Source: [Actinomadura] parvosata subsp. kistnae
GTDB taxonomy: Bacteria > Actinomycetota > Actinomycetes > Streptosporangiales > Streptosporangiaceae
Direction: 5' to 3'
DNA: 64,000 nucleotides
NCBI RefSeq assembly: GCF_900323885.1
Contig: NZ_OOHJ01000018.1
Coordinates: 3,087,001 to 3,151,000 of the forward strand
Shown here: one piece after another, positions 57,001-64,000 of the stretch
Numbering within the stretch: position 1 is the stretch's first letter
Layout: every line of letters starts with the position of its first letter
Notes under the pieces: model-generated
What the model was told of the DNA's origin: nothing
Database searches by the model: none
The model's input: the letters and a program-made list of their open reading frames with translations, nothing else
Made by a program: the position numbers and the translations under genes

Positions 57001-57877
57001 CGTGGGCGATGATCCTGGCCACGTTGGGGTCGGAGCTGCCGGCGTTCGGGTTGCCGGAAGCAGCAGCCCCCGTGTCCGGATTTATCCGGATAATCGTGCC
57101 GTCGAGGCCGGCCGGGTCGCCGTTCGTCCGCACATCCTGCGACCGCAGCGCGCCGCCCTCGGCGGCGGGCGGGCTCAGCGCCGTGCCCACCGCGCCCGGC
57201 GGGTCGCCGCACGGGTTGTCCGGCACCACGTCCGAGCCCGGCAGGTTGTCCTGCCCGTAGTCGGAGAACTGGAAGCTGGCGCCGTCACCGGCCGAGGCGT
57301 ACAGCGCGCCGTCGCGGCCGAACTGCAGGTCGCCGATCGAATGGCTCGGATACTGCTGGCACCAGTCGGTGATCAGCGGAGTCTCCGCGCCCGACGCCGA
57401 CAGGACCGACAGGCGGCCCGTGACGCGGCAGCCGTCCTCCGTCGGGCCCGGAGGCGAGGGGCAGTCGTCGAAGTCGTCGTTCGGCTGACCCCAGCGGGGA
57501 GCGGTGCCGCCGGGCTCCGCGTCGTACGAATAGAGCACGTAGACCCGCGGATCGGCCGGGAAGTTCGGGTGCAGCGCCAGGCCCAGCAGGCCGCGGTCCC
57601 AGTAGTCGTGCACGCGCGTGCGCAGGTCCGCGAAGACGGTGGGGGTGGTGTCCGTGAGCGAGTCGAAGACCTTGATGTAACCGCCCTTCTCGGCCACGAA
57701 CACCCGGCCGTCGGGCGCGAACTCCACGTTCGTCGGGTTCGTCAGGCCGCTGAAGACGGTCTGCTTCTGGAAGCGCTGGGGCAGGGCCACCGCCTGGGGC
57801 GCGAGGACGACGAGGCCGGTCAGGATCAGGGCAGCGGAAACCAGGCAGGATAAGAGCCTTCTCACGGGTCCCCCCAT
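54071..57877 (-). CDS. Secreted PQQ-type sugar dehydrogenase with PKD, FN3 and two LamG modules
   Basis: 1268 aa. Signal peptide (1-31). Then a glucose/sorbosone dehydrogenase-like beta-propeller (about 35-470; 'GLTNPTNVEFAPDGRVFVAEKGG', 'RDGALYASAGDGASF', 'AHGLRNPFRFT', 'GWPCYEG', 'SSSGVAFYPGGAYP'). Next a PKD domain (about 478-565, 'PLTYAWDLDGDGELDD'), an Ig-like stretch, LamG module 1 ('GLVAAYGMNENAGS...'), an FN3 domain ('GSPAATGGPGSALLTWTASTDNVAVEGYTVHRS') and LamG module 2 at the C-terminus. The catalytic part should oxidise a sugar outside the cell with PQQ or a related cofactor, and the other modules should bind carbohydrate or the surface. The two LamG modules are nearly identical (offset 939 bp, no indels). 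Confidence 0.92.
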   Translation of the reverse strand: MGGPVRRLLSCLVSAALILTGLVVLAPQAVALPQRFQKQTVFSGLTNPTNVEFAPDGRVFVAEKGGYIKVFDSLTDTTPTVFADLRTRVHDYWDRGLLGLALHPNFPADPRVYVLYSYDAEPGGTAPRWGQPNDDFDDCPSPPGPTEDGCRVTGRLSVLSASGAETPLITDWCQQYPSHSIGDLQFGRDGALYASAGDGASFQFSDYGQDNLPGSDVVPDNPCGDPPGAVGTALSPPAAEGGALRSQDVRTNGDPAGLDGTIIRINPDTGAAASGNPNAGSSDPNVARIIAHGLRNPFRFTQRPGTDEIWSGEVGWGTYEEINRIPNPTGGVANFGWPCYEGPARENGYDALNLTLCENLYAAGASAHAQPFYSWNHGRRLYSGDMCTPGGQSSSSGVAFYPGGAYPDAYDGALFFSDYSRKCVWVMTKGSNGLPDPATVATFDTGTGVVELETGPNGDLFAVDYDRGTIVRYLFNNAPPTAVISATPTSGSAPLTVNFSGTGSTDADGDPLTYAWDLDGDGELDDSVSATPSRTYPQVGSYVVTLRVKDDKGGQGDATVTVNVGNTAPTAAITAPTAATTWAVGDTIAFSGTGTDPEEGSIPGSRMTWTLIMHHCPGACHEHEITRFTGASGSFQAPDHEYPSHLELRLTVTDQYGLTDTKSVLLQPKTVNLTFQTSPSGLQLGFNQEQTVTPFTRTVIVGSSNSITAPSPQGEQAFKSWSDGGAAAHNVVAPATAATYTATYEAVQAPPGLVAAYGMNENAGSAVADSSGSGNTGTAANTTWSASGKYGRALSFNGTSSWVTVNDAPSLRLTNGMTLEAWVNPATVNSWRTVIHKQYGNDLAYVLAAGNDNNRPAAIIHTTGEVATGGTASLPLNTWSHLAATYDGTTLRLYVNGVLASQRAAGGPIRTDNGVLRIGGNSLWSEYFSGLIDEVRIYNRALSAVQIQTDMTTPVGAQPEPDTQAPTAPGSPAATGGPGSALLTWTASTDNVAVEGYTVHRSTTPGFTPSGANQVGSAQATSFTDAGLAAGTYYYRIRAFDAAGNVSPSSAEVSATVTTPPANPGLVAAYGMNENAGSTLADSSPSGNTGTLANTTWTGTGKYGPALSFNGTSSWVTVNDSASLRLTNGMTLEAWVNPATVNSWRTVIHKQYGNDLAYVLAAGNDNNRPAAIIHTTGEVGTGGTASLPLNTWSHLAATYDGTTLRLYVNGVLSSQRAAGGPIRTDNGVLRIGGNSLWSEYFSGLIDEVRIYNRALKATEIQTDMTTPL
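54081..54695 (-). repeat. LamG module copy 2 (C-terminal), paired with 55020-55634
   Basis: About 615 bases, matched to the second copy at a constant 939-base offset with scattered substitutions, many synonymous. It encodes the module starting 'GLVAAYGMNENAGS' and ending 'IQTDMTTP'. Confidence 0.9.
55020..55634 (-). repeat. LamG module copy 1, paired with 54081-54695
   Basis: The second copy of the duplicated module. Long stretches (for example around 55120-55200 and 55285-55440) are identical to the partner apart from single bases, suggesting recent duplication or gene conversion. Confidence 0.9.
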
Positions 57878-57981
57878 TGGAGCGTGACATCACCCCCGGC
57901 GCCCCCACGCCACGGTGTTTCTGATCGATGTATCCCGCGCCATCGATCATTTGTCACTGGGGTTGTCCGTAAGTGGACAGA

Positions 57982-58464
57982 TCAGGGCTTGGCGCCGTCC
58001 ACGATCTTGCGCTTGCCGAGGGCCCGCTTCAGCTTGACCGTCGTCGTCTTCTCGATCGCGATCATCACGCACGACACGTTCTTCGCCTTGGGGGACGTGC
58101 CCTCGTACAGGGTGATCGTGACCTTCCTGGCCGTCTCCTTGACCTTGACCCGGTCGAGGACCGTGCACGGCTCCACCCCCGACCACCAGGTGAGCCGCAC
58201 CTTCTTGCCCTTCGAGACGCCCTTCGCCTTGGTCCAGCGGATCTTGTGGACGTTGATGGCGTCGCCCGTCGGCTTGACCGGCTTCGGCTCCTGCACCGGA
58301 TCCTTCGCCGGCGGGACGGTGGCGGCCGGGTTCGACACCACCGGGGGCTTCTGCGGGACCACGGTGGTGGAGGCCCGCTCGGCGGCCGGCTGAGCCGCGC
58401 CGCAACCCGTGGCGAGCGCCAGACATCCGGCCAGGAGAGTCGCTGTCATAGTCCGCATACCCAT
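57982..58464 (-). CDS. Lipoprotein of unknown function
   Basis: 160 aa. Signal peptide with lipobox 'LATGC' (Cys 21), so a lipid-anchored exported protein. A Thr/Pro/Ala-rich linker follows (VVPQKPPVV..PPAKDPVQEPKPVKP), then a compact Lys-rich beta domain ('KGKKVRLTWWSGVEPCTVLDRVKVKETARKVTITLYEG', 'VSCVMIAIEKTTTVKLKRALG') with two cysteines. No enzyme motif. Divergent from the proline dehydrogenase gene (29 bp between starts), so the promoters overlap. Confidence 0.8.
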   Translation of the reverse strand: MGMRTMTATLLAGCLALATGCGAAQPAAERASTTVVPQKPPVVSNPAATVPPAKDPVQEPKPVKPTGDAINVHKIRWTKAKGVSKGKKVRLTWWSGVEPCTVLDRVKVKETARKVTITLYEGTSPKAKNVSCVMIAIEKTTTVKLKRALGKRKIVDGAKP

Positions 58465-58493
58465 AGGACGGATCGCAGCGCCCGGCGGTTCAG

Positions 58494-59393
58494 GTGACTA
58501 GTGTGGTTCGCGTGCTCCGACAGGCCATGCTCGCCCTATCGAAGAGCCGGCGCGCCGAGCGGCTCGTCACCACCTCGCCCCTGACCGCCGACGTGGTCAG
58601 GCGCTACGTCGCCGACGACATCGGGGCCGTGGTCGGCGACCTCACCCGCGACGGGCTCCTCGTCAGCGTCGACCACCTCGGCGAAGAGGTGAACGACCCC
58701 GCCCAGGCCGAAGCGGCCGTCGCCTCCTACGTCGCGCTGCTCGACCTGCTGCCCGCCGGCTCCGACGTGTCCGTCAAGCTCACCGCCCTCGGCCTGCGGC
58801 AGTCGCAGCGGCTCGCCACCACCAACGCCGCCACCATCTGCGCGGCCGCCGCCGGCAAGGGCGTCACCGTCACGCTCGACGCCGAGGAGCACGACACCGT
58901 CCCCGGGCTGCACGCCGTCCACGCCGCGCTGCGCCGCGACCATCCCGACGTCGGCGTGGTCGTGCAGGCGTACCTGCCCGACTCGCTCGACCGCTGCGAG
59001 AAGCTCGGCGGGGCCCGCGTGCGGCTGTGCAAGGGCGCCTACACCGCGCCCGGCGCCTACACCAGGCCCGCCGACATCGACCGGTCCTTCGTCCGCTGCC
59101 TCAAGATCCTCATGGCCGGCACCGGCTACCCGATGGTCGCCACGCACGACCCCCGCCTGCTGCGCATCGCCTCCGCGCTCGCCGTCCTCGCCGGGCGCGA
59201 CCTGAGCGGGTTCGAGTACCAGATGCTGTACGGGGTGCGGCCCGACGAACAGGCGCGGCTGGCCGGGCTCGGGGCGCGGGTGCGCGTCTACGTCCCCTAC
59301 GGGTCCGACTGGTACGCCTACCTCATGCGCCGCCTCGCCGAACGCCCCCGCAACCTCGCCTTCTTCCTCCGCTCGCTGGCATCGCGCCGCTGA
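58494..59393 (+). CDS. putB: Proline dehydrogenase
   Basis: 299 aa FAD-dependent monofunctional ProDH. Core barrel motifs 'SVKLTALGL', 'VTLDAEEHDTVPG', 'VGVVVQAYLPDSLDRCEKL' (Q-x-Y), 'RVRLCKGAYTAPGAY' (R-L-x-K-G-A-Y), 'VATHDPRLL', 'FEYQMLYGVRP' and 'RVYVPYGSDWYAYLMRRLAERP' are all present. It oxidises proline to pyrroline-5-carboxylate, passing electrons to quinone at the membrane. Start GTG 58494, with GTG 58503 as an in-frame alternative. proC, which runs the reverse step, follows in the same direction after 72 bp. Confidence 0.93.
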   Translation: MTSVVRVLRQAMLALSKSRRAERLVTTSPLTADVVRRYVADDIGAVVGDLTRDGLLVSVDHLGEEVNDPAQAEAAVASYVALLDLLPAGSDVSVKLTALGLRQSQRLATTNAATICAAAAGKGVTVTLDAEEHDTVPGLHAVHAALRRDHPDVGVVVQAYLPDSLDRCEKLGGARVRLCKGAYTAPGAYTRPADIDRSFVRCLKILMAGTGYPMVATHDPRLLRIASALAVLAGRDLSGFEYQMLYGVRPDEQARLAGLGARVRVYVPYGSDWYAYLMRRLAERPRNLAFFLRSLASRR

Positions 59394-59465
59394 TCCCCTT
59401 CTACGGCCCTGTGGCGCGTAGCCGATAGGCTCCAGGTCAGCGTCTACTTCCTCCGAGGGGCCGAA

Positions 59466-60260
59466 ATGATCGCGATTCTGGGCACGGGCAAGATGGGCGA
59501 GGCTCTGCTGTCCGGGCTGCTGCGCGCCGGGTTCAAGCCGGGCGACATCATGGCGACCACCCGCAGGGCCGAGCGGGCCGAGGCGCTGCGCGAGACGTAC
59601 GGCGTGCGCGTCGTGTCCAACCCGGAGGCCGCCAAGGCCGCCGACACGCTCATCCTCGCCGTCAAGCCGCAAGACATGGGCACCCTGCTCGCCGAGATCG
59701 CCCCCTACGTGCCCGCCGAGCGGCTGGTCATCTCCGCGGCGGCCGGCATCACCACGTCGTTCGTCGAGCAGCGGCTCGGGGTCGAGGTGCCCGTGGTGCG
59801 GGTGATGTCCAACACGCCGATCCGGTTCGACGAGGCCATGAGCGTGATCTCGGCGGGGGCGTACGCGGGCGAGGAGCACCTCAAGCTCACCGAGGGGCTG
59901 CTGCGGCCGGTCGGCAAGGTGCTGCGCATCCCCGAGTCGCAGCAGGACGCCGCCACGGCGCTGTCCGGCAGCGGGCCCGCCTACTTCTTCTACCTGGTGG
60001 AAGCCATGGTCGACGCGGGCATCCTGCTCGGCATGCCGCGCGCCGCCGCCCTCGACATGGTCACCCAGTCGATCGTGGGGGCCGCGGTGATGCTGCGCGA
60101 CTCGGGCGAGCACCCGGTGATCCTGCGCGAGGCGGTCACGTCGCCGGGCGGCACGACGATCGCGGCCATCGCGGAGCTGGAACGGCACAGCGTGCGCGCC
60201 GCCTTCCTCGCCGCCATCGAGGCCGCCCGCGACCGCGGGCGTCAGCTCGCCTCTGGGTGA
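59466..60260 (+). CDS. proC: Pyrroline-5-carboxylate reductase
   Basis: 264 aa. N-terminal NADP-binding 'IAILGTGKMGEALLSGLLRAG' and 'ATTRRAERAEAL'; 'LILAVKPQDMGTLLAEIAPYVP'; 'SAAAGITTSFVEQRLG'; 'VVRVMSNTP'. The C-terminal signature is 'ALSGSGPAYFFYLVEAMVDAGILLGMPRAAA...REAVTSPGGTTIAAIAELE'. Final step of proline synthesis. GAGGGG precedes the ATG by about 6 bases. It is coded directly after the proline-degrading enzyme, so proline and P5C levels may be balanced from one locus. Confidence 0.96.
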   Translation: MIAILGTGKMGEALLSGLLRAGFKPGDIMATTRRAERAEALRETYGVRVVSNPEAAKAADTLILAVKPQDMGTLLAEIAPYVPAERLVISAAAGITTSFVEQRLGVEVPVVRVMSNTPIRFDEAMSVISAGAYAGEEHLKLTEGLLRPVGKVLRIPESQQDAATALSGSGPAYFFYLVEAMVDAGILLGMPRAAALDMVTQSIVGAAVMLRDSGEHPVILREAVTSPGGTTIAAIAELERHSVRAAFLAAIEAARDRGRQLASG

Positions 60261-60694
60261 AGATTTATTTGTTACGGCAGAGCCGACGTCACCGCCACCC
60301 GCCGCACGTGGCTGAGGGCCTCCAGGAAAACGCCCGCTGACCCCGCACGTGGCCGGCCGCCGCTACGTGCGCATCCTTGACCATCCGCGTGGTCACGGCG
60401 GACCGGGGCGCGGTCGCCCTGGTCACACCGGCGCCGGGCCACGCGGCACTGGAGCCCGCCCCGGCGCACGAAGCACGTCACGGCACCGGACCCCTCCCGG
60501 CACTGGAGCACCCCCGGGAACTGAAGCACGTTCCGGCGTCGGAGCGCGTCACGGTGCCGGAGCCCGCCCTGGCGCCGGAGCCCGTCCCCACGTCCGGTCC
60601 CGCTCGGCGCCGGAGCCCGTCTCCGTGGCGGATCCGTTCCGGCGAGGGATTTGCCCGAGCGGGCGCTTGTGCATGGGAGTGGCGGGCGTTCACG
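60261..60694. other. Spacer with degenerate GC repeats
   Basis: About 430 bases between proC and the adaptor gene. The open frame running through it (from 60377, in frame with the next gene) codes for a Pro/Ala/Glu-rich sequence without signal or fold, and uses degenerate repeats of 'GGAGCCCG' and 'GTGCCGGAGC'-like words. It is not taken as part of the protein because the signal peptide starts later, at 60695. Confidence 0.5.
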
Positions 60695-62062
60695 ATGGGT
60701 CGGGTGACGGTCCGTCGCGGGGTCGCCCCGCTGCTCGTCCTCATGGCCCTGACCGGCTGCACCTCCGAGCAACCGGCGGCCGTACAGGTCGCCGAGGTGC
60801 GGCGTGCGCCGGTCACCGAGGTCGTCGAGGCGCCGGCCACCATCGGCGCGCGTGCCTCCGCGACCCTGCGCGCGCCCGCCCAGGGCACGATCGCCAAGCT
60901 CTACGTCCGCGACGGTGACCGCGTCCGGAAGGGGCAGATCGTGGCCAGGATCCGCTCGCCCCAGGCCGAGGACCAGCTCCGGCAGGCGCGCCGGGCGTCC
61001 GAGATGGCCGCCCCCGCGAGCTTCCGCGCTCCGGCCGTGCGCCTGCCCACGCTCGACACCAGCGCCTTCGACCGCAAGGTCGCCCGGCACTTCGCCCAGG
61101 CCCGCAAGGAGGCCAGGAAGGTCGAGGACAGGCCGACCCGCAAGCGGCTGCTGAGCGCGATCGACCTGGCCGCCACCCAGTATCGGGCCCAGACGAAGGC
61201 GCTGGCCTCGATCACCGCCCAGCTCAACCGCTCGATCGGCGGCCTCATGTCCGGCCTCACGAGCGGCCTGTCCAGCTCGATGGCCTCGCTGCAGGCCGCC
61301 TCCAGGACGCAGGCCAGGGCCGCGGTCAAGGCGGCCGAGCGGACGGTGCGGTCGCTGACGGTCAAGGCACCGTTCGCGGGCGTCGTCACGCTCGGCCGGG
61401 TGTCGGGCGGCGGCGGCCTGCCGGGCGGCGTCGAGAGCCTGCTCAGCCAGCTCCCCGGCGGGAGCGGCGGGCAGCTCCCCTCCGTGCCGTCCGGCGGGTC
61501 GGCTCAGGGCAGCACTCCGGTGGCGGCCGGGGTGCCGGTCGCGGCCGGCGACCCGCTCGTCACCGTGACCGACGTGTCCGTGCTCACGCTGGCCGCCGAC
61601 GTGGACGAGACGGACGTGCTGCTCGTCCGCGAGGGCGTCAAGGCGCAGGTGGAGCTGGACGCGGTCCCGGGCGCCACGTACGAGGCCGTGGTGACCGGCA
61701 TCGGCGTCACCCCCATGGAGGGCACCACCGGCGGCGTCAGCTACCCGGTGAGCCTCAGGCTCGGTCCGGGCGCCTTCGACGACCGCACGAAGGCGCCGAC
61801 ACCCAAGCCGGGCATGAGCGCGGTCGCCCGGCTGACCGTGCGCGAGTCGCCGTCGGCCGTCGCCGCGCCCGCCTCGGCCATCGTCTCCAGCGGGCGCGAG
61901 AGCGTGGTCTGGGCGGTCAGCGGCGGCCGGGCGCACCGGCGCGTGGTCAAGCTCGGGGCCCAGGGGGATGCGGTGGTGGAGGTGCTGAACGGGGTGTCCG
62001 TGGGCGAGCGCATCGTCGTCAAGGGCGCGGACTCCGTACGGGAAGGACAGGCCCTTCCATGA
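60695..62062 (+). CDS. MacA-like periplasmic adaptor lipoprotein (HlyD/RND MFP family)
   Basis: 455 aa from ATG 60695 (GTG 60707 is also possible). Lipoprotein signal with lipobox 'LMALTGC'. The N-terminal lipoyl half is 'ATLRAPAQGTIAKLYVRDGDRVRKGQIVARI', followed by a long helical hairpin region (about 95-215), then the second lipoyl half 'LTVKAPFAGVV' and a beta-barrel domain 'DVDETDVLLVREGVKAQVELDAVPGATYEAVVTGI'. The last part is the membrane-proximal domain 'SVVWAVSGGRAHRRVVKLGAQGD'. A Gly/Ser/Pro loop (about 240-280) is inserted in the lipoyl half. It couples to the ATPase and permease that follow (ATGA overlap) to export a substrate. Confidence 0.9.
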   Translation: MGRVTVRRGVAPLLVLMALTGCTSEQPAAVQVAEVRRAPVTEVVEAPATIGARASATLRAPAQGTIAKLYVRDGDRVRKGQIVARIRSPQAEDQLRQARRASEMAAPASFRAPAVRLPTLDTSAFDRKVARHFAQARKEARKVEDRPTRKRLLSAIDLAATQYRAQTKALASITAQLNRSIGGLMSGLTSGLSSSMASLQAASRTQARAAVKAAERTVRSLTVKAPFAGVVTLGRVSGGGGLPGGVESLLSQLPGGSGGQLPSVPSGGSAQGSTPVAAGVPVAAGDPLVTVTDVSVLTLAADVDETDVLLVREGVKAQVELDAVPGATYEAVVTGIGVTPMEGTTGGVSYPVSLRLGPGAFDDRTKAPTPKPGMSAVARLTVRESPSAVAAPASAIVSSGRESVVWAVSGGRAHRRVVKLGAQGDAVVEVLNGVSVGERIVVKGADSVREGQALP

Positions 62063-62790
62063 CCTCCGGCGGTGCTCCGGCCATCGAGGCGGTCGAGCTG
62101 GCGCGGCGCTACCAGCTCGACGGGGTGGCCGTCGAGGCGTTGCGGGGCGTGTCGTTGCGGGTCGGGGAGGGGGAGTTCGCGGCGATCGTGGGCCCGTCGG
62201 GGTCCGGCAAGTCCACGCTCATGCACCTGCTCGGCTGCCTCGACCGCCCGTCCTCCGGGGTGCTGAGGATCAACGGCGTGGACCTCTCGCGCCTGCCGGA
62301 CGCGGAGCTGGCCGAGCTGCGCAACAGGACGATCGGGTTCGTCTTCCAGTCCTTCCACCTGCTGTCCAGGACGACGGCGCTGGACAACGTGGCGCTGCCG
62401 CTCGTCTACCGGGGGCTGGGCAGGGCCGAGCGGCGGGCCAGGGCGCGGGCGGCGCTGGAGTCCGTCGGGCTGGGGCACCGGCTGCACCATCGTCCGGCGC
62501 AGATGTCCGGCGGCGAGCAGCAGCGTGTGGCCATCGCCAGGGCGCTCGTGGGCGAGCCCAAGGTGCTGCTGGCCGACGAGCCCACCGGGAACCTCGACAG
62601 CGGCAGCGGGGCCGAGGTGATGGCCATCCTCGACCGGCTCAACGCCGAAGGCGGCATGGCGGTGGTGCTGGTCACGCACGACGCCGAGGTGGCCGCTCAC
62701 GCCAGGCGCCAGATCCACATGCGGGACGGCCTGATCGAGCGGGACGACGGCCCACGAGGCGGCACAAGCGGCGGTGGGGTGAGGGTGTGA
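62059..62790 (+). CDS. MacB/LolD-type ABC transporter ATP-binding protein
   Basis: 243 aa. Walker A 'GPSGSGKSTLMHLLGCLDRPSSG', Q-loop 'FVFQSFHLLSRTTALDNVALPLVYRG', signature 'MSGGEQQRVAIARALV', Walker B 'LLADEPTGNLDS', H-loop 'VTHDAEVA'. The LLGCLDRPSSG and N-V-x-L-P-L blocks place it with LolD/MacB-type ATPases of FtsX-like exporters. The start overlaps the adaptor gene stop (ATGA) and its own stop overlaps the permease start, so the three are coupled. Confidence 0.95.
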   Translation: MTSGGAPAIEAVELARRYQLDGVAVEALRGVSLRVGEGEFAAIVGPSGSGKSTLMHLLGCLDRPSSGVLRINGVDLSRLPDAELAELRNRTIGFVFQSFHLLSRTTALDNVALPLVYRGLGRAERRARARAALESVGLGHRLHHRPAQMSGGEQQRVAIARALVGEPKVLLADEPTGNLDSGSGAEVMAILDRLNAEGGMAVVLVTHDAEVAAHARRQIHMRDGLIERDDGPRGGTSGGGVRV

Positions 62791-63971
62791 GCCTGCGTGA
62801 GGCGCTGGCGATGGCGCTGGAGGCGCTGCGGGTCAACCGGCTGCGCAGCGCGCTCACCATGCTGGGCGTGATCATCGGCGTGCTCGCCGTCGTCGTGCTG
62901 GTGGCCATCGGCACGGGCGCCAAGGACGAGATCGAGAGGCAGATCTCCGGCCTCGGCACGAACATCATCCTCGTCGTCCCCGGCCGCATCACCCTGGGGG
63001 CCGCGCCGACGCAGAGCAAGCTGGGCCTGGCCGACGTGGCTTACGTGCGGCGGGTGGTGGGGGACCCGTCGAAGGTGACGGTGTCGCTGCAGTCGGGCGA
63101 GACCGTGCGGGTGGGCAGGACCGAGGCGTTCGTGACGGTGATCGGCACGGACCAGAACCTGGTCAACATCTTCGAACGGCCCGTCGCGAAGGGCCGCCCG
63201 CTGAGCGGGACCGACGTGGACACGCGGCGCCGGGTGGCGGTGCTCGGCTCGGAGGTGGCCGACCGGCTGTTCGGCGAGCTGGACCCGATCGGGCGCCAGG
63301 TGACGGTGGCGGGGGCGCGCTTCCGCGTGGTGGGGGTGTACGCCGAGGTGGGGCAGACGTTCGGGCTGTCGCGGGACCAGGAGATCCACATCCCGGTGAC
63401 GACGGCGCAGCGGCTGCTGGGGATCGAGCGGATCAACGGGATGGCGGTGGGCGCGTCCGGGCCGGACGAGATCGACCCGCTGTCCGACAAGGTGACGGCG
63501 GCGCTGCGGGAGCGGTATCCGGGCGAGCAGTTCTCGGCCGTCACGCAGACCGCGCTGCTCGGGACGGTCGGCAGCGTGCTCGGCATGCTGACCGGGGTGC
63601 TGGCGGCCATCGCGGGCATCTCGCTGCTGGTCGGCGGCGTGGGCGTGTCGAACATCATGCTGGTCAGCGTGCGCGAGCGGACCAGGGAGATCGGGCTGCG
63701 CAAGGCGCTGGGGGCCAGGCAGCGGGACGTCCTGGCCCAGTTCCTCATCGAGGCGGTGCTGCTGACCACGATCGGTGGTCTCGTCGGGATCGTGCTGGGG
63801 GTGGGCGGCTCGCTGGCCATCGCGGCGCTGACCGAGGTGCCGGCGTCGATCACGTGGTGGTCGATCGTGCTGGCGTTCGGGGTGTCGGCGGCGGTCGGCG
63901 TCTTCTTCGGCGTGGCCCCGGCACGAAGAGCGGGCCGCCTGGACCCGGTGATCGCCCTCCGCGCCGAGTGA
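62787..63971 (+). CDS. MacB-like FtsX-domain ABC permease
   Basis: 394 aa from GTG 62787. Helix 1 (about 24-46, 'LTMLGVIIGVLAVVVLVAIG'), then a large extracellular MacB periplasmic core domain (about 50-250, with 'QISGLGTNIILVVPG', 'RRVVGDPSKVTVSL', 'VAVLGSEVADRLFGELDPIGRQV', 'ITVP..TAQRLLG'). The FtsX domain has three helices (about 270-390, 'GVGVSNIMLVSVRERTREIGLRKALGARQRDVLAQFLIEAVLLT'). It couples ATP hydrolysis to mechanical export of a molecule delivered by the MacA-like lipoprotein. Its substrate is unknown. The window ends 29 bases after the stop. Confidence 0.95.
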   Translation: MSLREALAMALEALRVNRLRSALTMLGVIIGVLAVVVLVAIGTGAKDEIERQISGLGTNIILVVPGRITLGAAPTQSKLGLADVAYVRRVVGDPSKVTVSLQSGETVRVGRTEAFVTVIGTDQNLVNIFERPVAKGRPLSGTDVDTRRRVAVLGSEVADRLFGELDPIGRQVTVAGARFRVVGVYAEVGQTFGLSRDQEIHIPVTTAQRLLGIERINGMAVGASGPDEIDPLSDKVTAALRERYPGEQFSAVTQTALLGTVGSVLGMLTGVLAAIAGISLLVGGVGVSNIMLVSVRERTREIGLRKALGARQRDVLAQFLIEAVLLTTIGGLVGIVLGVGGSLAIAALTEVPASITWWSIVLAFGVSAAVGVFFGVAPARRAGRLDPVIALRAE

Positions 63972-64000
63972 CCAGCCCACCCGCCCACCCGCACGCGGGC

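Noticed and set aside
60377..60694. N-terminal extension of the MacA-like protein
   Set aside because: The signal peptide with lipobox begins at 60695; the extension is Pro/Ala-rich, repetitive and would hide the signal.

Overview
The window is high-GC DNA from a filamentous actinomycete. A Streptosporangiales member such as Nonomuraea is the best guess. This rests on BldG-type regulation, an HspR-controlled dnaK operon, a K+-independent H+-pyrophosphatase, an Rv3654c-like pilus/helicase neighbourhood and an XRE/DUF397 pair; the taxonomic call is inference. No rRNA, tRNA or CRISPR array was seen.

Layout. 0-1.2 kb: the 3' end of a Tad/Flp-type pilus locus (DUF4244, TadE, Rv3654c-like). 2.1-4.7 kb: a secreted-then-anchored FN3 protein with a repetitive cytoplasmic tail. 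5.1-8.2 kb: a DUF1998/MrfA-type helicase whose second RecA domain is separated from the first by a minisatellite and lies in another frame. 8.4-9.1 kb: bldG plus an anti-sigma ATPase. 9.1-10.8 kb: gene-free G-rich DNA. 10.8-15.1 kb: hppA, a tiny membrane protein, sixA-like and serB. 15.1-20 kb: a two-gene family of unknown secreted proteins flanking a QueA-like gene, an SDR gene and a GAF histidine kinase/NarL pair. 20.1-23.5 kb: a Ser/Thr kinase carrying a seven-bladed WD40 propeller outside the membrane. 23.5-27.1 kb: hypothetical, ABC ATPase, SPFH protein, TauE/SafE permease and a small protein. 27.1-28.2 kb: nested direct repeats. 28.2-32.8 kb: a leftward redox cluster (molybdopterin oxidoreductase, HD phosphohydrolase, Rieske/DUF2231, NmrA-like). 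32.9-34.1 kb: a likely remnant of an integrative element. 34.4-35.6 kb: XRE-DUF5753 plus DUF397. 35.6-39.6 kb: catalase, MFS exporter and a divergent MmyB-type regulator. 39.7-43.2 kb: CapA-like lipoprotein, EphD-like fusion enzyme and TetR. 43.5-45.4 kb: three unknowns. 45.6-52.2 kb: dnaK-grpE-dnaJ-hspR-clpB. 52.4-54 kb: an ECF-like sigma factor and its membrane partner. 54.1-57.9 kb: a secreted sugar dehydrogenase with PKD, FN3 and twin LamG modules. 58-60.3 kb: a lipoprotein, proline dehydrogenase and proC. 60.7-64 kb: a MacAB-like lipoprotein/ATPase/permease export operon.

The clearest regulatory logic is the heat-shock operon. Two HspR (HAIR) operators sit in the dnaK/sigma divergent promoter, one close to each start codon. 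Other operator-like inverted repeats lie in front of hppA, the molybdopterin oxidoreductase, the XRE regulator, the MFS/MmyB pair and the ephD-tetR operon. A recurring oddity is DNA expansion: 48-, 36-, 27- and 18-bp tandem arrays and a ~406-bp nested repeat, several in G-skewed tracts that are free of stop codons over long stretches.
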